The translations under genes and the position numbers were made by a program. The notes beneath the pieces are model-generated. The model had not been told where the DNA came from. It did not search any database and saw only the letters and a program-made list of their open reading frames with translations. This document shows, one piece after another, positions 23,587 through 32,530 of a DNA stretch of 44,625 bases. The DNA lies in contig NZ_BDBY01000124.1 in NCBI RefSeq assembly GCF_001613225.1, positions 1 to 44,625 of the forward strand, read 5' to 3'. Origin of the DNA: Nocardia pseudovaccinii NBRC 100343. GTDB lineage: Bacteria; Actinomycetota; Actinomycetes; Mycobacteriales; Mycobacteriaceae. Positions within the stretch are counted from its first letter, which is position 1. Each line of letters opens with the position of its first letter.

Positions 23587-24531
23587 CTACGGATCAGGTC
23601 CGGTGTCCCGATGTGCTTGCGGCGCGGCGGTCCCACTAACGAGGGTGTCGATATCGCAGTCCCAGCAGTAAGCGGCCATGTGCGGCAGCGCGTCGGTGAT
23701 CGCGGCACCGATCTGAGTCCCCGCCCCGCTTTCGGACCGGTCGACCACGGTCGTGCGCAGGGCGTGGCGAGCCTGTGCGAGTAGCGCTTTCGGAGTCGGG
23801 GGGTGCTCGCCGTCGGTGTCGGTATTGGCGGTGTTGGTCCCCCGGTCGGTGCGGCGCAGGCTGGCCAGTGAGCGCCGCACGGCGGCGGCGATGGTGGCGG
23901 TGGTGTAGCGGCGCCACTGCGGATCCAGGTCCTCGAGGCTGTATTGCAGGTAGTGGCCGAGTCGCTGTTCGAGGTCGTCGACGGTGGTGCGGGATATGTC
24001 GGCGCGCTGTGTTCGGCCCATCCCGATCGAGGTGGCGGTGGCAACCGCGCGCGTCCAGATCGCTACCATGTTTCGCCGCACCTGTTGGGCCGCAGCGGGT
24101 TCAGGCTCACCGCTGACACCACTGGTGGCGAGCAGGTGTTCGCGGGCCACGGTAATCGCGGCCATGTCGATGAGCTGAGTGGTGTCCGCGATGACGCGCG
24201 CGATGCTGCGACGCTTGGTTTTTGGAAGTGGTGTTGGGAGCAGTTGCTCGTCGGTCCAGGCGTCGCCGGTCTGTCCGACGCGGCGCGCGAGATCGACCCA
24301 GCTACGGGGCACGCCTCGTGCGCGGGCCTGGATTTCGGTCAGATCCCGGTCCCGGTCGAGGGCGGCGATCTGGGCCAGTATGTCGATTCTGGTGGCGCTG
24401 TTGTTCGCCGCGGACTGCACATGGTGCTGTAGTCGGGCGGCTTCGGCGGCGAGCTGGTGGACGCGATGCAGCATCCCCGCCTGCTCGGCTGCGATATCGC
24501 CAACGCGGTGCGCTGATCCCGGCCCGGTCAT
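23587..24531 (-). CDS. T4SS-operon paralog family protein (member 1)
   Basis: A 314-residue unknown protein, the last gene of the conjugation operon. It belongs to a divergent family repeated in this operon: an N-terminal helix MLHRVHQLAAEAARL, the GVPRSWVDLARRVGQTGDAW block at about 74-93, a middle QQVRRNMVAIWTRAVATA helix, and near the C-terminus GTQIGAAITDA followed by a TGPDP end. Predicted soluble and mostly helical; no enzyme motif seen. Its ATG overlaps the preceding stop by four bases (ATGA). No characterised relative comes to mind; a structural or DNA-processing accessory role in transfer is a guess. Confidence 0.8.
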   Translation of the reverse strand: MTGPGSAHRVGDIAAEQAGMLHRVHQLAAEAARLQHHVQSAANNSATRIDILAQIAALDRDRDLTEIQARARGVPRSWVDLARRVGQTGDAWTDEQLLPTPLPKTKRRSIARVIADTTQLIDMAAITVAREHLLATSGVSGEPEPAAAQQVRRNMVAIWTRAVATATSIGMGRTQRADISRTTVDDLEQRLGHYLQYSLEDLDPQWRRYTTATIAAAVRRSLASLRRTDRGTNTANTDTDGEHPPTPKALLAQARHALRTTVVDRSESGAGTQIGAAITDALPHMAAYCWDCDIDTLVSGTAAPQAHRDTGPDP

Positions 24532-25472
24532 GGCTCGGTTCCCTGGACCGGCGATAGGAATTCCGGGGCCGAAATCTCACGGTCGGTGGCGGTGTCGAAG
24601 CTGAGCGGATCCGTGCTAGCTGCGTCGCTGAACAGTGTTGCCGCGGTGGCGGTTTCGGTGTCAGCCTCGGTGCTGTCGGTGAGGTTCGCGGCATTGATCG
24701 CGGTGTCGATGCTCGCGCCGGTGATTACGGCGAATCGGACGCGCTGCTGGGGGGCGAGTAATCGGGCATCGATCGCGGCTGCCAACTGTTGGTGCTGTGG
24801 CAGTGCCGCCGCGGATACGGTCGTGATTCCGGCGGCGGCCAAGGCGATGGCTTGCAGTGCGTAGGCGCGGGTGTCGGTGTGTGCGACGGCGTGCCAGCGC
24901 TGGACGAGTTCCTCGACTGGTACACCGTCGAGGGTTGCTGATCCGGTCTGTGCCCAGTCGTGGGTGGTGCCCCACAGTTGTTGACCTTGCTCGGCGGTGA
25001 GGCCGAGCAGGTTCGCTATCCCAGTGGTCCGTTCGCACAGGTTGCGTAGGTTGCGATCGAAGTCGGCGCCGATGTCGGTGTCGGGTGCTGGGCTGATCTG
25101 CTGGTAGGCGACCTCGAGCGCGCTCCACTCGCATAGCCGGTGCACGTCGGCGGTGAGGGCGGCCAGTATCGGGTCCCAGTCGAGGGCGTCGGGGGCGCGC
25201 AGGTACAGCTCGGGGCGCCAACCGATACCGCGTTCGCCGCGCTCACGCACGTGGTCGATCCACGCACTAGGTACCCCGCCCGCGTGGGCGGCGTTGAGCA
25301 GTTCCTCACGCACAATCGCCCGGCCGTGGTAGTCCTCGAACCAGGACTGTGGAGGGTTTTGCCCGCTCTGCTGCTGGCGGCGAGTTGCGTTGGCCACCAG
25401 GGCGTTCAACGCCTTGGTCTGGTTCTGCAGGGCTTTGAGCACTCGCGCCTGCACACGGGTCGGCGTTCTCAC
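24528..25472 (-). CDS. T4SS-operon paralog family protein (member 2)
   Basis: A 314-residue unknown protein. Family blocks: VLKALQNQTKALNAL at the N-terminus, GVPSAWIDHVRERGERGIGW, the RNLRNLCERTTGIANLLGL helix followed by GQQLWGTTHDW, a threonine/alanine-rich C-terminal region with GASIDTAINAA, and the end QGTEP. I start it at GTG 25472, which overlaps the DUF4913 gene stop (GTGA); the open frame continues 159 bases upstream inside that gene but that part is antisense-like noise. The C-terminal 60 residues are low-complexity acidic (DSTEADTETATAAT). Function unknown. Confidence 0.8.
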   Translation of the reverse strand: MRTPTRVQARVLKALQNQTKALNALVANATRRQQQSGQNPPQSWFEDYHGRAIVREELLNAAHAGGVPSAWIDHVRERGERGIGWRPELYLRAPDALDWDPILAALTADVHRLCEWSALEVAYQQISPAPDTDIGADFDRNLRNLCERTTGIANLLGLTAEQGQQLWGTTHDWAQTGSATLDGVPVEELVQRWHAVAHTDTRAYALQAIALAAAGITTVSAAALPQHQQLAAAIDARLLAPQQRVRFAVITGASIDTAINAANLTDSTEADTETATAATLFSDAASTDPLSFDTATDREISAPEFLSPVQGTEP

Positions 25473-26365
25473 GGTCGTGGCCCTGCCTGTGAGGCGGGCG
25501 CGAGGGCCCGGAAGTCGGGTCCCCATCCGAGGTGTTCGATCGGGGTGGTCGTGCCGTCGATGCCGAACCAGGCTGGTGCGATCGCGGTGTTGGGCAGTCC
25601 GGTCAGTTCGATGTGTCGTTGTGGGGTGCACAGGTGTAGCGGTCCTTGTGCGGCGTCGAGGATGCGGCGCATGTGCCGGTCGATATGGCTGACGAACAGG
25701 CTCGACATCGCGGTCTTGTCCTCAGCGCGGCGCGCGGCTTCGAACACGGAATGGATAGCGGCGAAGCGCAGGACGACCTCGTGGTGGCGCCACCATTGCC
25801 GACACCACGTGTAGTGGCCTTCACGGTTGTTCGCGGTGACGCGGACAGCGATGACCGGCAGCAGCCAGTCGGTCACGAAGTCGCTGTAATGGGCGAACAG
25901 CGGTTGTGGCTTCGCTTCGGTTCCGGTGCCCGCTTGCGGAGTGGAGGTTGATTTGGTGCCGAACCAGTTCGCGGGCACCGGGTCCGCCGATAGCGACGGG
26001 ACGGTGTTGTGTTCGGTGCGGGTGCACCGGTAGAGCGGTCCGTTCGCGGCGTCGAGGATCAGGTTGAAATGCGGGTCGACGTGGTTCAGGACATAGGTAC
26101 TGATCGCACTGCCGGACTTGCTACGCCGCGAGACTTCGAAACCGTTGTGCAGGTGGGCGATGCGAACCGCGACGGGCCGGTGGCGCCACCATTGACTGCA
26201 CCAGGTGTAAGCGTTTTCCCGATTCGCTTCAGCGAGGCGCACATTGACCATCGGCAGTAACCACTTGTCGGCAAATTCAGTGAAGTGCCGGTACGCCGGC
26301 GGTTGAGGCGGTCCTTTCGGTTTCGGGCCGCCTGCTGCGGGTGGGGTTGGTGCCGGACTGTTCAT
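25469..26365 (-). CDS. tandem DUF4913 protein
   Basis: A 298-residue protein made of two copies of one domain. Copy one (about 25-120) and copy two (about 155-250) share FxxFxxxWLLPxxxVRxxxxNRExxYTWCxQWWRH, then AxxHxxFExxRR, HxDxHxxxILDAAxGPLxxCT. This is the DUF4913 pattern (W-C-x-x-W-W and G-P-L-x-x-C) found with conjugation and plasmid genes in actinobacteria. The duplication within one polypeptide is unusual to my knowledge. Its start overlaps the coupling-protein stop by four bases (ATGA), so it is likely made together with TraG/VirD4. The C-terminus AGPRP resembles the tails of the neighbouring paralogs. Confidence 0.82.
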   Translation of the reverse strand: MNSPAPTPPAAGGPKPKGPPQPPAYRHFTEFADKWLLPMVNVRLAEANRENAYTWCSQWWRHRPVAVRIAHLHNGFEVSRRSKSGSAISTYVLNHVDPHFNLILDAANGPLYRCTRTEHNTVPSLSADPVPANWFGTKSTSTPQAGTGTEAKPQPLFAHYSDFVTDWLLPVIAVRVTANNREGHYTWCRQWWRHHEVVLRFAAIHSVFEAARRAEDKTAMSSLFVSHIDRHMRRILDAAQGPLHLCTPQRHIELTGLPNTAIAPAWFGIDGTTTPIEHLGWGPDFRALAPASQAGPRP

Positions 26366-28212
26366 GGCGCGCTCCCCGCGCTGTCGTCAGTGGTCCCGGT
26401 CGCCAGCGGGACGACGGTCTCGGCGGTGGGGTCCGTGAACCGGTCCAGGGATCGCTGGATCTGGGGCGCGAGGTCGGGGTTGTCGTACCAGGGAACCTTT
26501 TTCACCAGCATCGGCCCGTGGTTCGGTAATCGGATGACGGCGCGGTCTTTGGGTAGCGCCCCGAGCTGGGCGACATCCAGGATCGGTTCGGAGCGCCAGG
26601 TCAACGACCGGGTGACTCCGCCAGGGCCGTAGCTGTGGGAACGGTCGGCCACGTCGTGGGGGCCGGTCATGCGTGACCAGTGCTCGAGGTAGTCCAGGGC
26701 GGCGATACCGCCGCCGTAGACCTCGATGGCTTGGGCGCGCATGATCTTCAGACCGTTCGCGCCCCACAGGGCTTCACCCTGTTCGAGAACTTGCAGGATG
26801 GTCATCAAGATGATGCCGCAGCCCGCGCAGTAGGTGTAGTACTCCGGTAGCTCGGCGATGCGTGCGCAGTTGGCGGCTTCATCCAGCACCGCCAGCAACG
26901 GAACCGCGAGCCGCCCATCAACTCTGGCCCGCGCGGCGGTCAGTGCGGCTTCGAGGATCTGTCCGATCAGCGCCGCGGTCAGCGGGGTCGCGCTATCGTG
27001 TCCGGCCATCGACAGCGCGTAGAGAGTGTCGTTGCTGGTGACGAATTCCCGCGGCTGGAATTGCGGCAGGTCATGAATTTGTGTGCCGTCGCTGATGTCG
27101 AGGATCACGATGTTGTTCGGGCCTTCGTAGGCCTTGATGACGCGCCGTCGGGGTGGGGTCACCATCCGCGCATAGCCTTCGTGGGTCAGCACGTTGAGAT
27201 ACCGGCGCGCCATATCGAACAGACCGTCACGCTGACGCGCATACAGGCTTTGGGCTTCCAGAATCCGTTCCGCGGCACGCGGGTGGTCGTAGTGGCGCAG
27301 GATCAACGCCGGCGTTTGGTCCTGATCACGGCCGAGCCATTCCGCGGCATGTAGCAGATCCCCACCCGCACACGCTGCCGCGAAAACATACAGTGCCAGC
27401 AACTCTCGCGCACCACCGTCGAAATAGGCATCCACGCGAGCGTTTTCGGCGTTCGAGTCGACGATGAAGAACCCGCCCAGCTTGCGGGCGGCGGGCAATG
27501 TCTGCACCTGTGCCAGCAGGTTCACCCAGAAGCAGCATTGGACCGTCCCGGTGACCGCCTGCAGATCACACAACCAGATCCGGGAGCCCTGTTCTTCGCG
27601 CCCGCCGACGGTGTGGCGATACACGTCGGGTTTGTTGGAGGTCGCCAGCACCGGCCCCCATCCCGAGAGCACCGCGGGCACCGCCCAGACCATGGTCTTG
27701 CCGGTGCGCTGACCAGCAGCGATCACCACCCCCATCTCCGCAGGCACAAACAACTCGATCCCGCCCTGCACCGTCGTGCCCAGCGGTGGCCCCGTCAGCG
27801 CCCGGATTTGCGGTGGCGCATCACGCAGCAGCCGCGTCGCGGCGGCGGCGTTGTCGGCTTGGGTGGCCATGGTGATCTCACTGGGGCGGTGCATGGTGCG
27901 GGCGGCGGCATCGATACGCGGACGCAAGCCCATCGAGCGCCACCCCATCCGAACCAGCACCGCGACCGGCACCGCGAACACGGCGGCCACGACGCTCGAT
28001 TGCCACGGCCACCGGTGCTGACCGATCGCCACTTGCAGCAACGCCACCACCGGGTGCCGGGTCACCGGCAGTCCAGCCCACCAACTGCCCGCACTCAACG
28101 CCACCCACGCCAACAGCACCAGCACCATGACGGCCAAAAACAGCAGGAGCGCGGTGGTTTCGGGCCCCAACCCACCCACCCTGCGGCGGCGGGCCTCTCG
28201 TGTGGAAATCAT
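26362..28212 (-). CDS. T4SS coupling protein (VirD4/TraG-like ATPase)
   Basis: About 616 residues. Two N-terminal membrane segments (about 21-41, LLLFLAVMVLVLLAWVALSA, and 70-90) are followed by a cytosolic RecA-like motor with Walker A GQRTGKTM (Lys172) and Walker B LLAVLDEAANCARI (about 438-450). The FVPAEMGVVIAAG approach to the P-loop and the PRDRAVIRLPNHGP-like tail are typical of conjugative coupling proteins, which bring the DNA-relaxase complex to the secretion channel. ATG 28212 is preceded by GAGGAG nine bases away. It sits downstream of the unknown paralogs rather than beside the VirB4 gene, but on the same operon. Confidence 0.9.
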   Translation of the reverse strand: MISTREARRRRVGGLGPETTALLLFLAVMVLVLLAWVALSAGSWWAGLPVTRHPVVALLQVAIGQHRWPWQSSVVAAVFAVPVAVLVRMGWRSMGLRPRIDAAARTMHRPSEITMATQADNAAAATRLLRDAPPQIRALTGPPLGTTVQGGIELFVPAEMGVVIAAGQRTGKTMVWAVPAVLSGWGPVLATSNKPDVYRHTVGGREEQGSRIWLCDLQAVTGTVQCCFWVNLLAQVQTLPAARKLGGFFIVDSNAENARVDAYFDGGARELLALYVFAAACAGGDLLHAAEWLGRDQDQTPALILRHYDHPRAAERILEAQSLYARQRDGLFDMARRYLNVLTHEGYARMVTPPRRRVIKAYEGPNNIVILDISDGTQIHDLPQFQPREFVTSNDTLYALSMAGHDSATPLTAALIGQILEAALTAARARVDGRLAVPLLAVLDEAANCARIAELPEYYTYCAGCGIILMTILQVLEQGEALWGANGLKIMRAQAIEVYGGGIAALDYLEHWSRMTGPHDVADRSHSYGPGGVTRSLTWRSEPILDVAQLGALPKDRAVIRLPNHGPMLVKKVPWYDNPDLAPQIQRSLDRFTDPTAETVVPLATGTTDDSAGSAP

Positions 28213-28229
28213 GATCGCGAACTCCTCGA

Positions 28230-28280
28230 CTACGAGCACGAAAACGGCTGCGGATTATGTTGCGGGTCAACCTGATTCAC
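28230..28280 (-). CDS. putative 16-residue micro-ORF
   Basis: GTG at 28280 overlaps the stop of the preceding gene (GTGA) and the ORF MNQVDPQHNPQPFSCS ends at TAG shortly before the GAGGAG site of the coupling-protein gene. It fits the pattern of short coupled ORFs bridging gene gaps throughout this operon, but by itself could be chance. Confidence 0.3.
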   Translation of the reverse strand: MNQVDPQHNPQPFSCS

Positions 28281-29542
28281 CGAACCGCCTCCTCAATGAC
28301 CTCGGCCCGGGGGCTGTCGAGGACCGGTTCGGCGGGTTCGGTGGCGGTGTCCCAGTCGTTGCCCGCGTCGTCGGGTATGGCGGCGTCGATGGCAGCGCCG
28401 ATCGCGGCGCCACCGTCGCCCGTGGTGTCGGCGCCGATGGTGGGGTTCACGATTGCGGGCGTCGAGAGTGTTGGTGCGGCTGCGGTTTCGGTACTGGTAG
28501 GCGCGGCTGCGCGGCGGGCGAGTTGGTCGCGCAGATCGGCAACAACGGCGCGCAGAGCGGCAGTTTCGGCGCGGGCGTCGTCGCGTTCGGCGGTGAGCTG
28601 CGCGATGCGCCCCAAATGAGGGTGGGCCGGACGGTCACTCCAATACGTGCCGTCCAAGCCCGCCCGATAGGCGAGGTCGATCGCGGATTGCTCGACTCCA
28701 CCGGCGAGGGCCTCAGCGCGGGCGCGACGCAGCTGAGCCAGCAACGACTCCATGTGCTCGACAAGAGCTTGCGAGTCCCCGATCGGTTCGCCCTGTCCAT
28801 CCGCCACGCGCGAGTGTTCGGCCGTGAGGTCCTGCACTTCACACAGCAGCGCTGCCTGGCGCGCCAACTGGTCGGTACCGTTGCGGTCGCCGAGCTCTTC
28901 CTCCCAGTCCAGGGCGAGGTCGATACCGTCGATGACGGCCCCGACCTCGTCCATGCTCAACAACTGCGCGCCCGGCCTAGCTCCCAACGCACGATCCACC
29001 GCGCTCAACACCGGCCCGGTCCCCTGCGCCGAGGCCGCCGCAGTATCGGGAGCCGAGTGGGCTTGAGGCGCGGTCGTGTTGGTGATCAGACGTAATTGCG
29101 GTCCGGGTGCTCGCCAACTTGCCTGGTCTTGGCTGGAGCCGTATGCGGTGCCGTCGGTGTGGCCGGTGATTTCGCGGGCCTGGCGCAGGGTGCGCCAGCT
29201 CATGTCATCGACACTGCGATCCCCGGCTTGGCGGGAGCGGGCGATGCCGTCGAAATATCGGCGCGCCGCCTCGGGATCGGTTTCCCATTCGTCGGTCGCG
29301 GCGTCGATCTGCCCCCAGAGGGCGCGCCACTGCGGCATGCCGTGGTGGACCCATGGCGCGGCGAGCTCGACGGCGGAGTTCTCGAGTCGCGCGACATCGG
29401 AGGGTGTTTCGCCGTAGGGTGCGATCTCGCGCAGCGCGTAGTGCTTGGCGAAGTCGGCACGTAGGTGCTGCTCGGTATCGGAGGCCGCATCGGCGTAGTA
29501 GAGCGGATCTTGGTAGCCGCGCGGCTGTTCCAACCACGTCAC
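28277..29542 (-). CDS. T4SS-operon paralog family protein (member 3, long form)
   Basis: A 421-residue unknown protein. The N-terminal 180 residues are unique and tyrosine/acid-rich (DPLYYADAASDTEQHLRADF, then HHGMPQWRALWGQIDAATDE). The C-terminal half carries the family block GVEQSAIDLAYRAGLDGTYW, a PAHPHLGRIAQL sequence shared with the adjacent member, a coiled-coil ERDDARAETAALRAVVADL, and GGAAIGAAIDAAIPDD near the end. GTG 29542 overlaps the upstream stop (GTGA), which decides the start. Predicted soluble. No known function. Confidence 0.8.
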   Translation of the reverse strand: MTWLEQPRGYQDPLYYADAASDTEQHLRADFAKHYALREIAPYGETPSDVARLENSAVELAAPWVHHGMPQWRALWGQIDAATDEWETDPEAARRYFDGIARSRQAGDRSVDDMSWRTLRQAREITGHTDGTAYGSSQDQASWRAPGPQLRLITNTTAPQAHSAPDTAAASAQGTGPVLSAVDRALGARPGAQLLSMDEVGAVIDGIDLALDWEEELGDRNGTDQLARQAALLCEVQDLTAEHSRVADGQGEPIGDSQALVEHMESLLAQLRRARAEALAGGVEQSAIDLAYRAGLDGTYWSDRPAHPHLGRIAQLTAERDDARAETAALRAVVADLRDQLARRAAAPTSTETAAAPTLSTPAIVNPTIGADTTGDGGAAIGAAIDAAIPDDAGNDWDTATEPAEPVLDSPRAEVIEEAVR

Positions 29543-30420
29543 AGGTCCCGCCCCCACTCCGGCCTCGCCGCAGGATCCTCAGGCGATGCTTCCGTTTCCG
29601 GCACCCATTGCCCCCCGTCTGAGGCGTGTGATGTCGCATCGACGGCCTCGCCGATATCGCGACCGGAATCGGCTGCACGGTGCTGGAGGTTCTCGTCGCC
29701 GACTTCGGCGTCGCCCATGGTTCGGCCTGCAGCGATGTCGGGGACAGCGTTGTCTCCCAATAGCTCTCGGAGTGTGGTGTGGCTGGCGCTGAGCTGGTGT
29801 TCGAGCCCGCGGATCTTGGTGTTTTGGCCGGTGATGTGTATGCGCAGCCGCATGCCCTGCTCGTGGTACTGGAATGCCTGTCGTGCGGAAGCTTCGGCTT
29901 GGTCGCCGAGGCGTTCGATCCTGCCCAGCCAGCGGTGTGACGGCTGCGCCGCCCATGGCACGCCCTCAGTACCCAGCAGTTCGGCCGCGATCACATCGTC
30001 CTCGGCGACACCGTCGGCGAGCGCGTCGCGACGCGCCTGCCCCAACGCCATGGTCAGGGCGTCCAGCTGGGCTGGCACACCGTCACCGTGCTCCCCCGGC
30101 ACCGCGGCATCGGCAAGCAGAGTTGTTGCCGCGGCGAGGTTTTGCACTTCCCGCAACCGGCGCGTGTAGAGCGCGTCGGCCGCATCGTCAGCGGCCGAGG
30201 ACCGGCCTGCTTCGCTGGGCTTCCCGTCGATTCGTTCGGGCCGATAGAACAGCTCGAGCGCCAGCTTTTCGACCTGCGCGGGGGATGTGTCCAGCGCGGG
30301 TGGGGTCGATCCGGTGGGTGGGGATTGGCCCGCTGTGGCTGTATCGCCCGGGTTCGGGGGTGAACTGGCTGTGGCGGTGGGTGTTTCGGGATTGTCGTGG
30401 AATGTGTTGTCGGACATCAT
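29539..30420 (-). CDS. T4SS-operon paralog family protein (member 4)
   Basis: A 293-residue unknown protein. After a Ser/Pro/Thr-rich N-terminus comes a helical region with GVAEDDVIAAELLGTEGVPW and PSHRWLGRIERL, both matching member 3, so the two form a subfamily. A coiled-coil (QNTKIRGLEHQLSASHTTL) and GRDIGEAVDAT near the end follow. ATG 30420 has GAGG seven bases ahead; a second ATG is adjacent at 30417. It overlaps the next gene by four bases. Function unknown. Confidence 0.78.
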   Translation of the reverse strand: MMSDNTFHDNPETPTATASSPPNPGDTATAGQSPPTGSTPPALDTSPAQVEKLALELFYRPERIDGKPSEAGRSSAADDAADALYTRRLREVQNLAAATTLLADAAVPGEHGDGVPAQLDALTMALGQARRDALADGVAEDDVIAAELLGTEGVPWAAQPSHRWLGRIERLGDQAEASARQAFQYHEQGMRLRIHITGQNTKIRGLEHQLSASHTTLRELLGDNAVPDIAAGRTMGDAEVGDENLQHRAADSGRDIGEAVDATSHASDGGQWVPETEASPEDPAARPEWGRDL

Positions 30421-30578
30421 CTTTCGACCTCGTCGAAGTGGGCCGCAGCGCCTCGCGCGGCTGATTTCTGATGTCCCCGGCGGATTGTGTGGCTGTCTTG
30501 CCTGTGACCGGCACCTACGGTCAGCGAGGAAGACCCGGATTTTGCACCCGCTGTCACTGAATGCGCCGCGACCGGCAC
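30417..30578 (-). CDS. putative small basic protein in the gene gap
   Basis: A 53-residue frame from GTG 30578 whose TGA overlaps the ATG of the next gene (ATGA). The product is basic and Ser/His/Arg-rich (GAGHRQDSHTIRRGHQKSAA). No ribosome site is seen at the GTG, and the frame could begin elsewhere. It fills most of the 193-base gap between two paralogs, as similar ORFs do elsewhere in the operon. Tentative. Confidence 0.3.
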   Translation of the reverse strand: MPVAAHSVTAGAKSGSSSLTVGAGHRQDSHTIRRGHQKSAARGAAAHFDEVER

Positions 30579-30613
30579 GGTCGGGGGCGCGAATGTTGTT
30601 GCGGTGTCGGTGG

Positions 30614-31531
30614 TTACGGTTCGGGACCTGCCTCCTTATGGGCATGTGGTGACATCTCGGTGGTGGGGGTGGTTTCGCTGTTCCACTGCCCGACCAGTCC
30701 GGGTGGCAGCGCCTGCTCGATCGCGGCGGTCATACCTTGCGGAGCAAGGGCGTCCTCGATGAACTGGGTGCGAATCGCGGCGTAGGCGTCAGCGATCATC
30801 TGCTCCGGTGCCGGTGGCACGCTGTCGGCTTGCGGGATCGGTTGACCGTCGTCGTCGACCGCGACATACGCTGGCACCGGCAATCCCGGGTCGGCGCTCA
30901 TGTAGCCGCGTAGTTCGTTGTGGAGCCCGGTTTCGTCCTGGGCGCTGATGTAGGAGTTGTGGAGTTTCAGCCATCCCGCTCGACCGATTCCCCACAACTG
31001 CTCGCCCTCGGCCTCGCTCACCTGCGCCATGTGCGCGAACGCGGTCGCCCGCTGGTGATGGACGCCCATATTGCGTTCGAAATGCCTTGCCTGTATGGGT
31101 GATATCTCGAATGTCGCCCGGCCGGTGGCGACGCGGTCCTGATAGGCGGCGGCCAGATACGCCATCCGCTCCAGATTCCACAGATCCGGGGCCATCATGT
31201 CGAACCAGAACCCTCGGACCTCACTCGATGCACTCGGCAACTGGACTTCCTGCGACACGGTCACGGGCCGGGATCCGAGCTCGCGCACATCGGCGATCCA
31301 ATCGGGGCTGACCCCGGCCTGCAGCGCTTGCTGTTCGAGGGCTTCCCGTTCGGCGATCAGCGCTTCCAGATGGGTGGTCCATTCCAGCTGCGGGTCGGGC
31401 CCGTCGTAGCCGTCCAAACCCAGCCGCGAGATGCGGGTGTGTTCACCTTCGAGGTGCTGGATTCGTCGCAGCAACTCGGTTTGCCACCGCGCGAGTTCCC
31501 GCTGGTGTGCTGTCAGGTCAGGATCGGTCAC
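30614..31531 (-). CDS. T4SS-operon paralog family protein (member 5)
   Basis: A 305-residue unknown protein. GTG 31531 is set by an ideal AGGAGG site eight bases ahead. Family blocks: ELLRRIQHLEGEHTRI, GVSPDWIADVRELGSRPVTV, a middle segment LWNLERMAYLAAAYQDRVAT, then RHFERNMGVHHQRATAFAHM and EGEQLWGIGRAGW. The C-terminus has GMTAAIEQALPPG and the ending AGPEP. Largely helical and acidic. Function unknown. Confidence 0.8.
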   Translation of the reverse strand: MTDPDLTAHQRELARWQTELLRRIQHLEGEHTRISRLGLDGYDGPDPQLEWTTHLEALIAEREALEQQALQAGVSPDWIADVRELGSRPVTVSQEVQLPSASSEVRGFWFDMMAPDLWNLERMAYLAAAYQDRVATGRATFEISPIQARHFERNMGVHHQRATAFAHMAQVSEAEGEQLWGIGRAGWLKLHNSYISAQDETGLHNELRGYMSADPGLPVPAYVAVDDDGQPIPQADSVPPAPEQMIADAYAAIRTQFIEDALAPQGMTAAIEQALPPGLVGQWNSETTPTTEMSPHAHKEAGPEP

Positions 31532-31580
31532 GATCGAAACCTCCTGCCAGCGCACCCAATTCGATGCTCACCGGTGCCAT
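31518..31580 (-). CDS. putative 20-residue micro-ORF
   Basis: ATG 31580 lies in a TGATG overlap with the stop of the upstream paralog and has GGGAG five bases ahead; the ORF MAPVSIELGALAGGFDRDRS runs through the ribosome site and past the start of the next paralog, overlapping it by 14 bases. Its translation would open the downstream start region. One of several bridging ORFs; individually uncertain. Confidence 0.35.
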   Translation of the reverse strand: MAPVSIELGALAGGFDRDRS

Positions 31581-32530
31581 CACAGCTCCCGGTCCAGATC
31601 GTGTGCCGAACCCGAGATGATGGTGCCCGGCTCGCCGAGCGGTTCAGCTCCCCAGCTGCGGGTCAATTCGTCCAGCCGTGCCGCCGCGATCGCCTTCTCG
31701 CTGACCTGCCCATCGATGTGAGGGTCATCGCCGGAGGTGATAGCGAGCGCCTGTTGGGCGTTGTCGATCATCAGCTGCGGTGTCGGTGGTAGCTCACCGG
31801 GGACGACGGCGCGGCCCGGTCCGCTGCTGTCGAGGGGATGCATGTGGGTTCGGGCGTCGTACTCGATGCCCGGCCACGCTCGAGTGCGCCAGTGTTGTTC
31901 CAGGACCGTGTCGCTGTAGCGATCGACCGTCGCCTCCACCAGGGTCGCCCACCCGTGTGCGTCGCGGCCCCACAGCTGGGCGCGTTCGGTATCGGAGAGG
32001 TCCGCGGCGACGGCGGTGTCGGCGGCACGCACCCACAGCGCGGCCATGTTGGTGTGGATCTGGCTCGCCGCGACCGGCTCGGATTCGGAAACAATCCCGG
32101 CCGCGATGCGGCGTTGCCGGCGCGCGGCGAGGATCGCGGCGGTGTGTTCGAGCGCCCAGACATCGTCCGCGACACTGTCGAGCATCGCCTCGCGCGCCAC
32201 GTCGGCCCCGCGGGCGGTTTCCGGCGGTGGTGGTCTCCGCTCATCCCACCGGATTCCGCGATCACCGAGCGCGCGGGCCTGCTCGATCATCGGTTCGGGA
32301 ATTGCGTTGGCGCGGGCGCGGATCACGGCTTGGTCGCGTTCGGCGTCCAGTTCCCGCAGGTGGGCCTGCCAAACACGGACTCGTGTGTCGTCGCTGCCGG
32401 GGGTGAGGGTGTAGTCGGGGTAGCCGTGATGCAGGACCCGCTGATGGTGGTACGACAGATCTTGTACCTGCTCGAGCAGTCGAGTTTTCCACGGCGGCAG
32501 CGACTCCCACGGCGGCGACGGCGCGGTCAC
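31580..32530 (-). CDS. T4SS-operon paralog family protein (member 6)
   Basis: A 316-residue unknown protein. GTG 32530 has AGGAGG seven bases upstream and overlaps the stop of a micro-ORF (GTGA). Family blocks: RLLEQVQDLSYHHQRVLHHG, the AIPEPMIEQARALGDRGIRW block, a middle VWALEHTAAILAARRQRRIA, and QIHTNMAALWVRAADTAV followed by RAQLWGRDAHGW. It lacks the G-x-[DE]-P ending (it ends LDREL) and its AI motif is weak, so it is the most divergent at the C-terminus. Function unknown. Confidence 0.8.
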   Translation of the reverse strand: MTAPSPPWESLPPWKTRLLEQVQDLSYHHQRVLHHGYPDYTLTPGSDDTRVRVWQAHLRELDAERDQAVIRARANAIPEPMIEQARALGDRGIRWDERRPPPPETARGADVAREAMLDSVADDVWALEHTAAILAARRQRRIAAGIVSESEPVAASQIHTNMAALWVRAADTAVAADLSDTERAQLWGRDAHGWATLVEATVDRYSDTVLEQHWRTRAWPGIEYDARTHMHPLDSSGPGRAVVPGELPPTPQLMIDNAQQALAITSGDDPHIDGQVSEKAIAAARLDELTRSWGAEPLGEPGTIISGSAHDLDREL

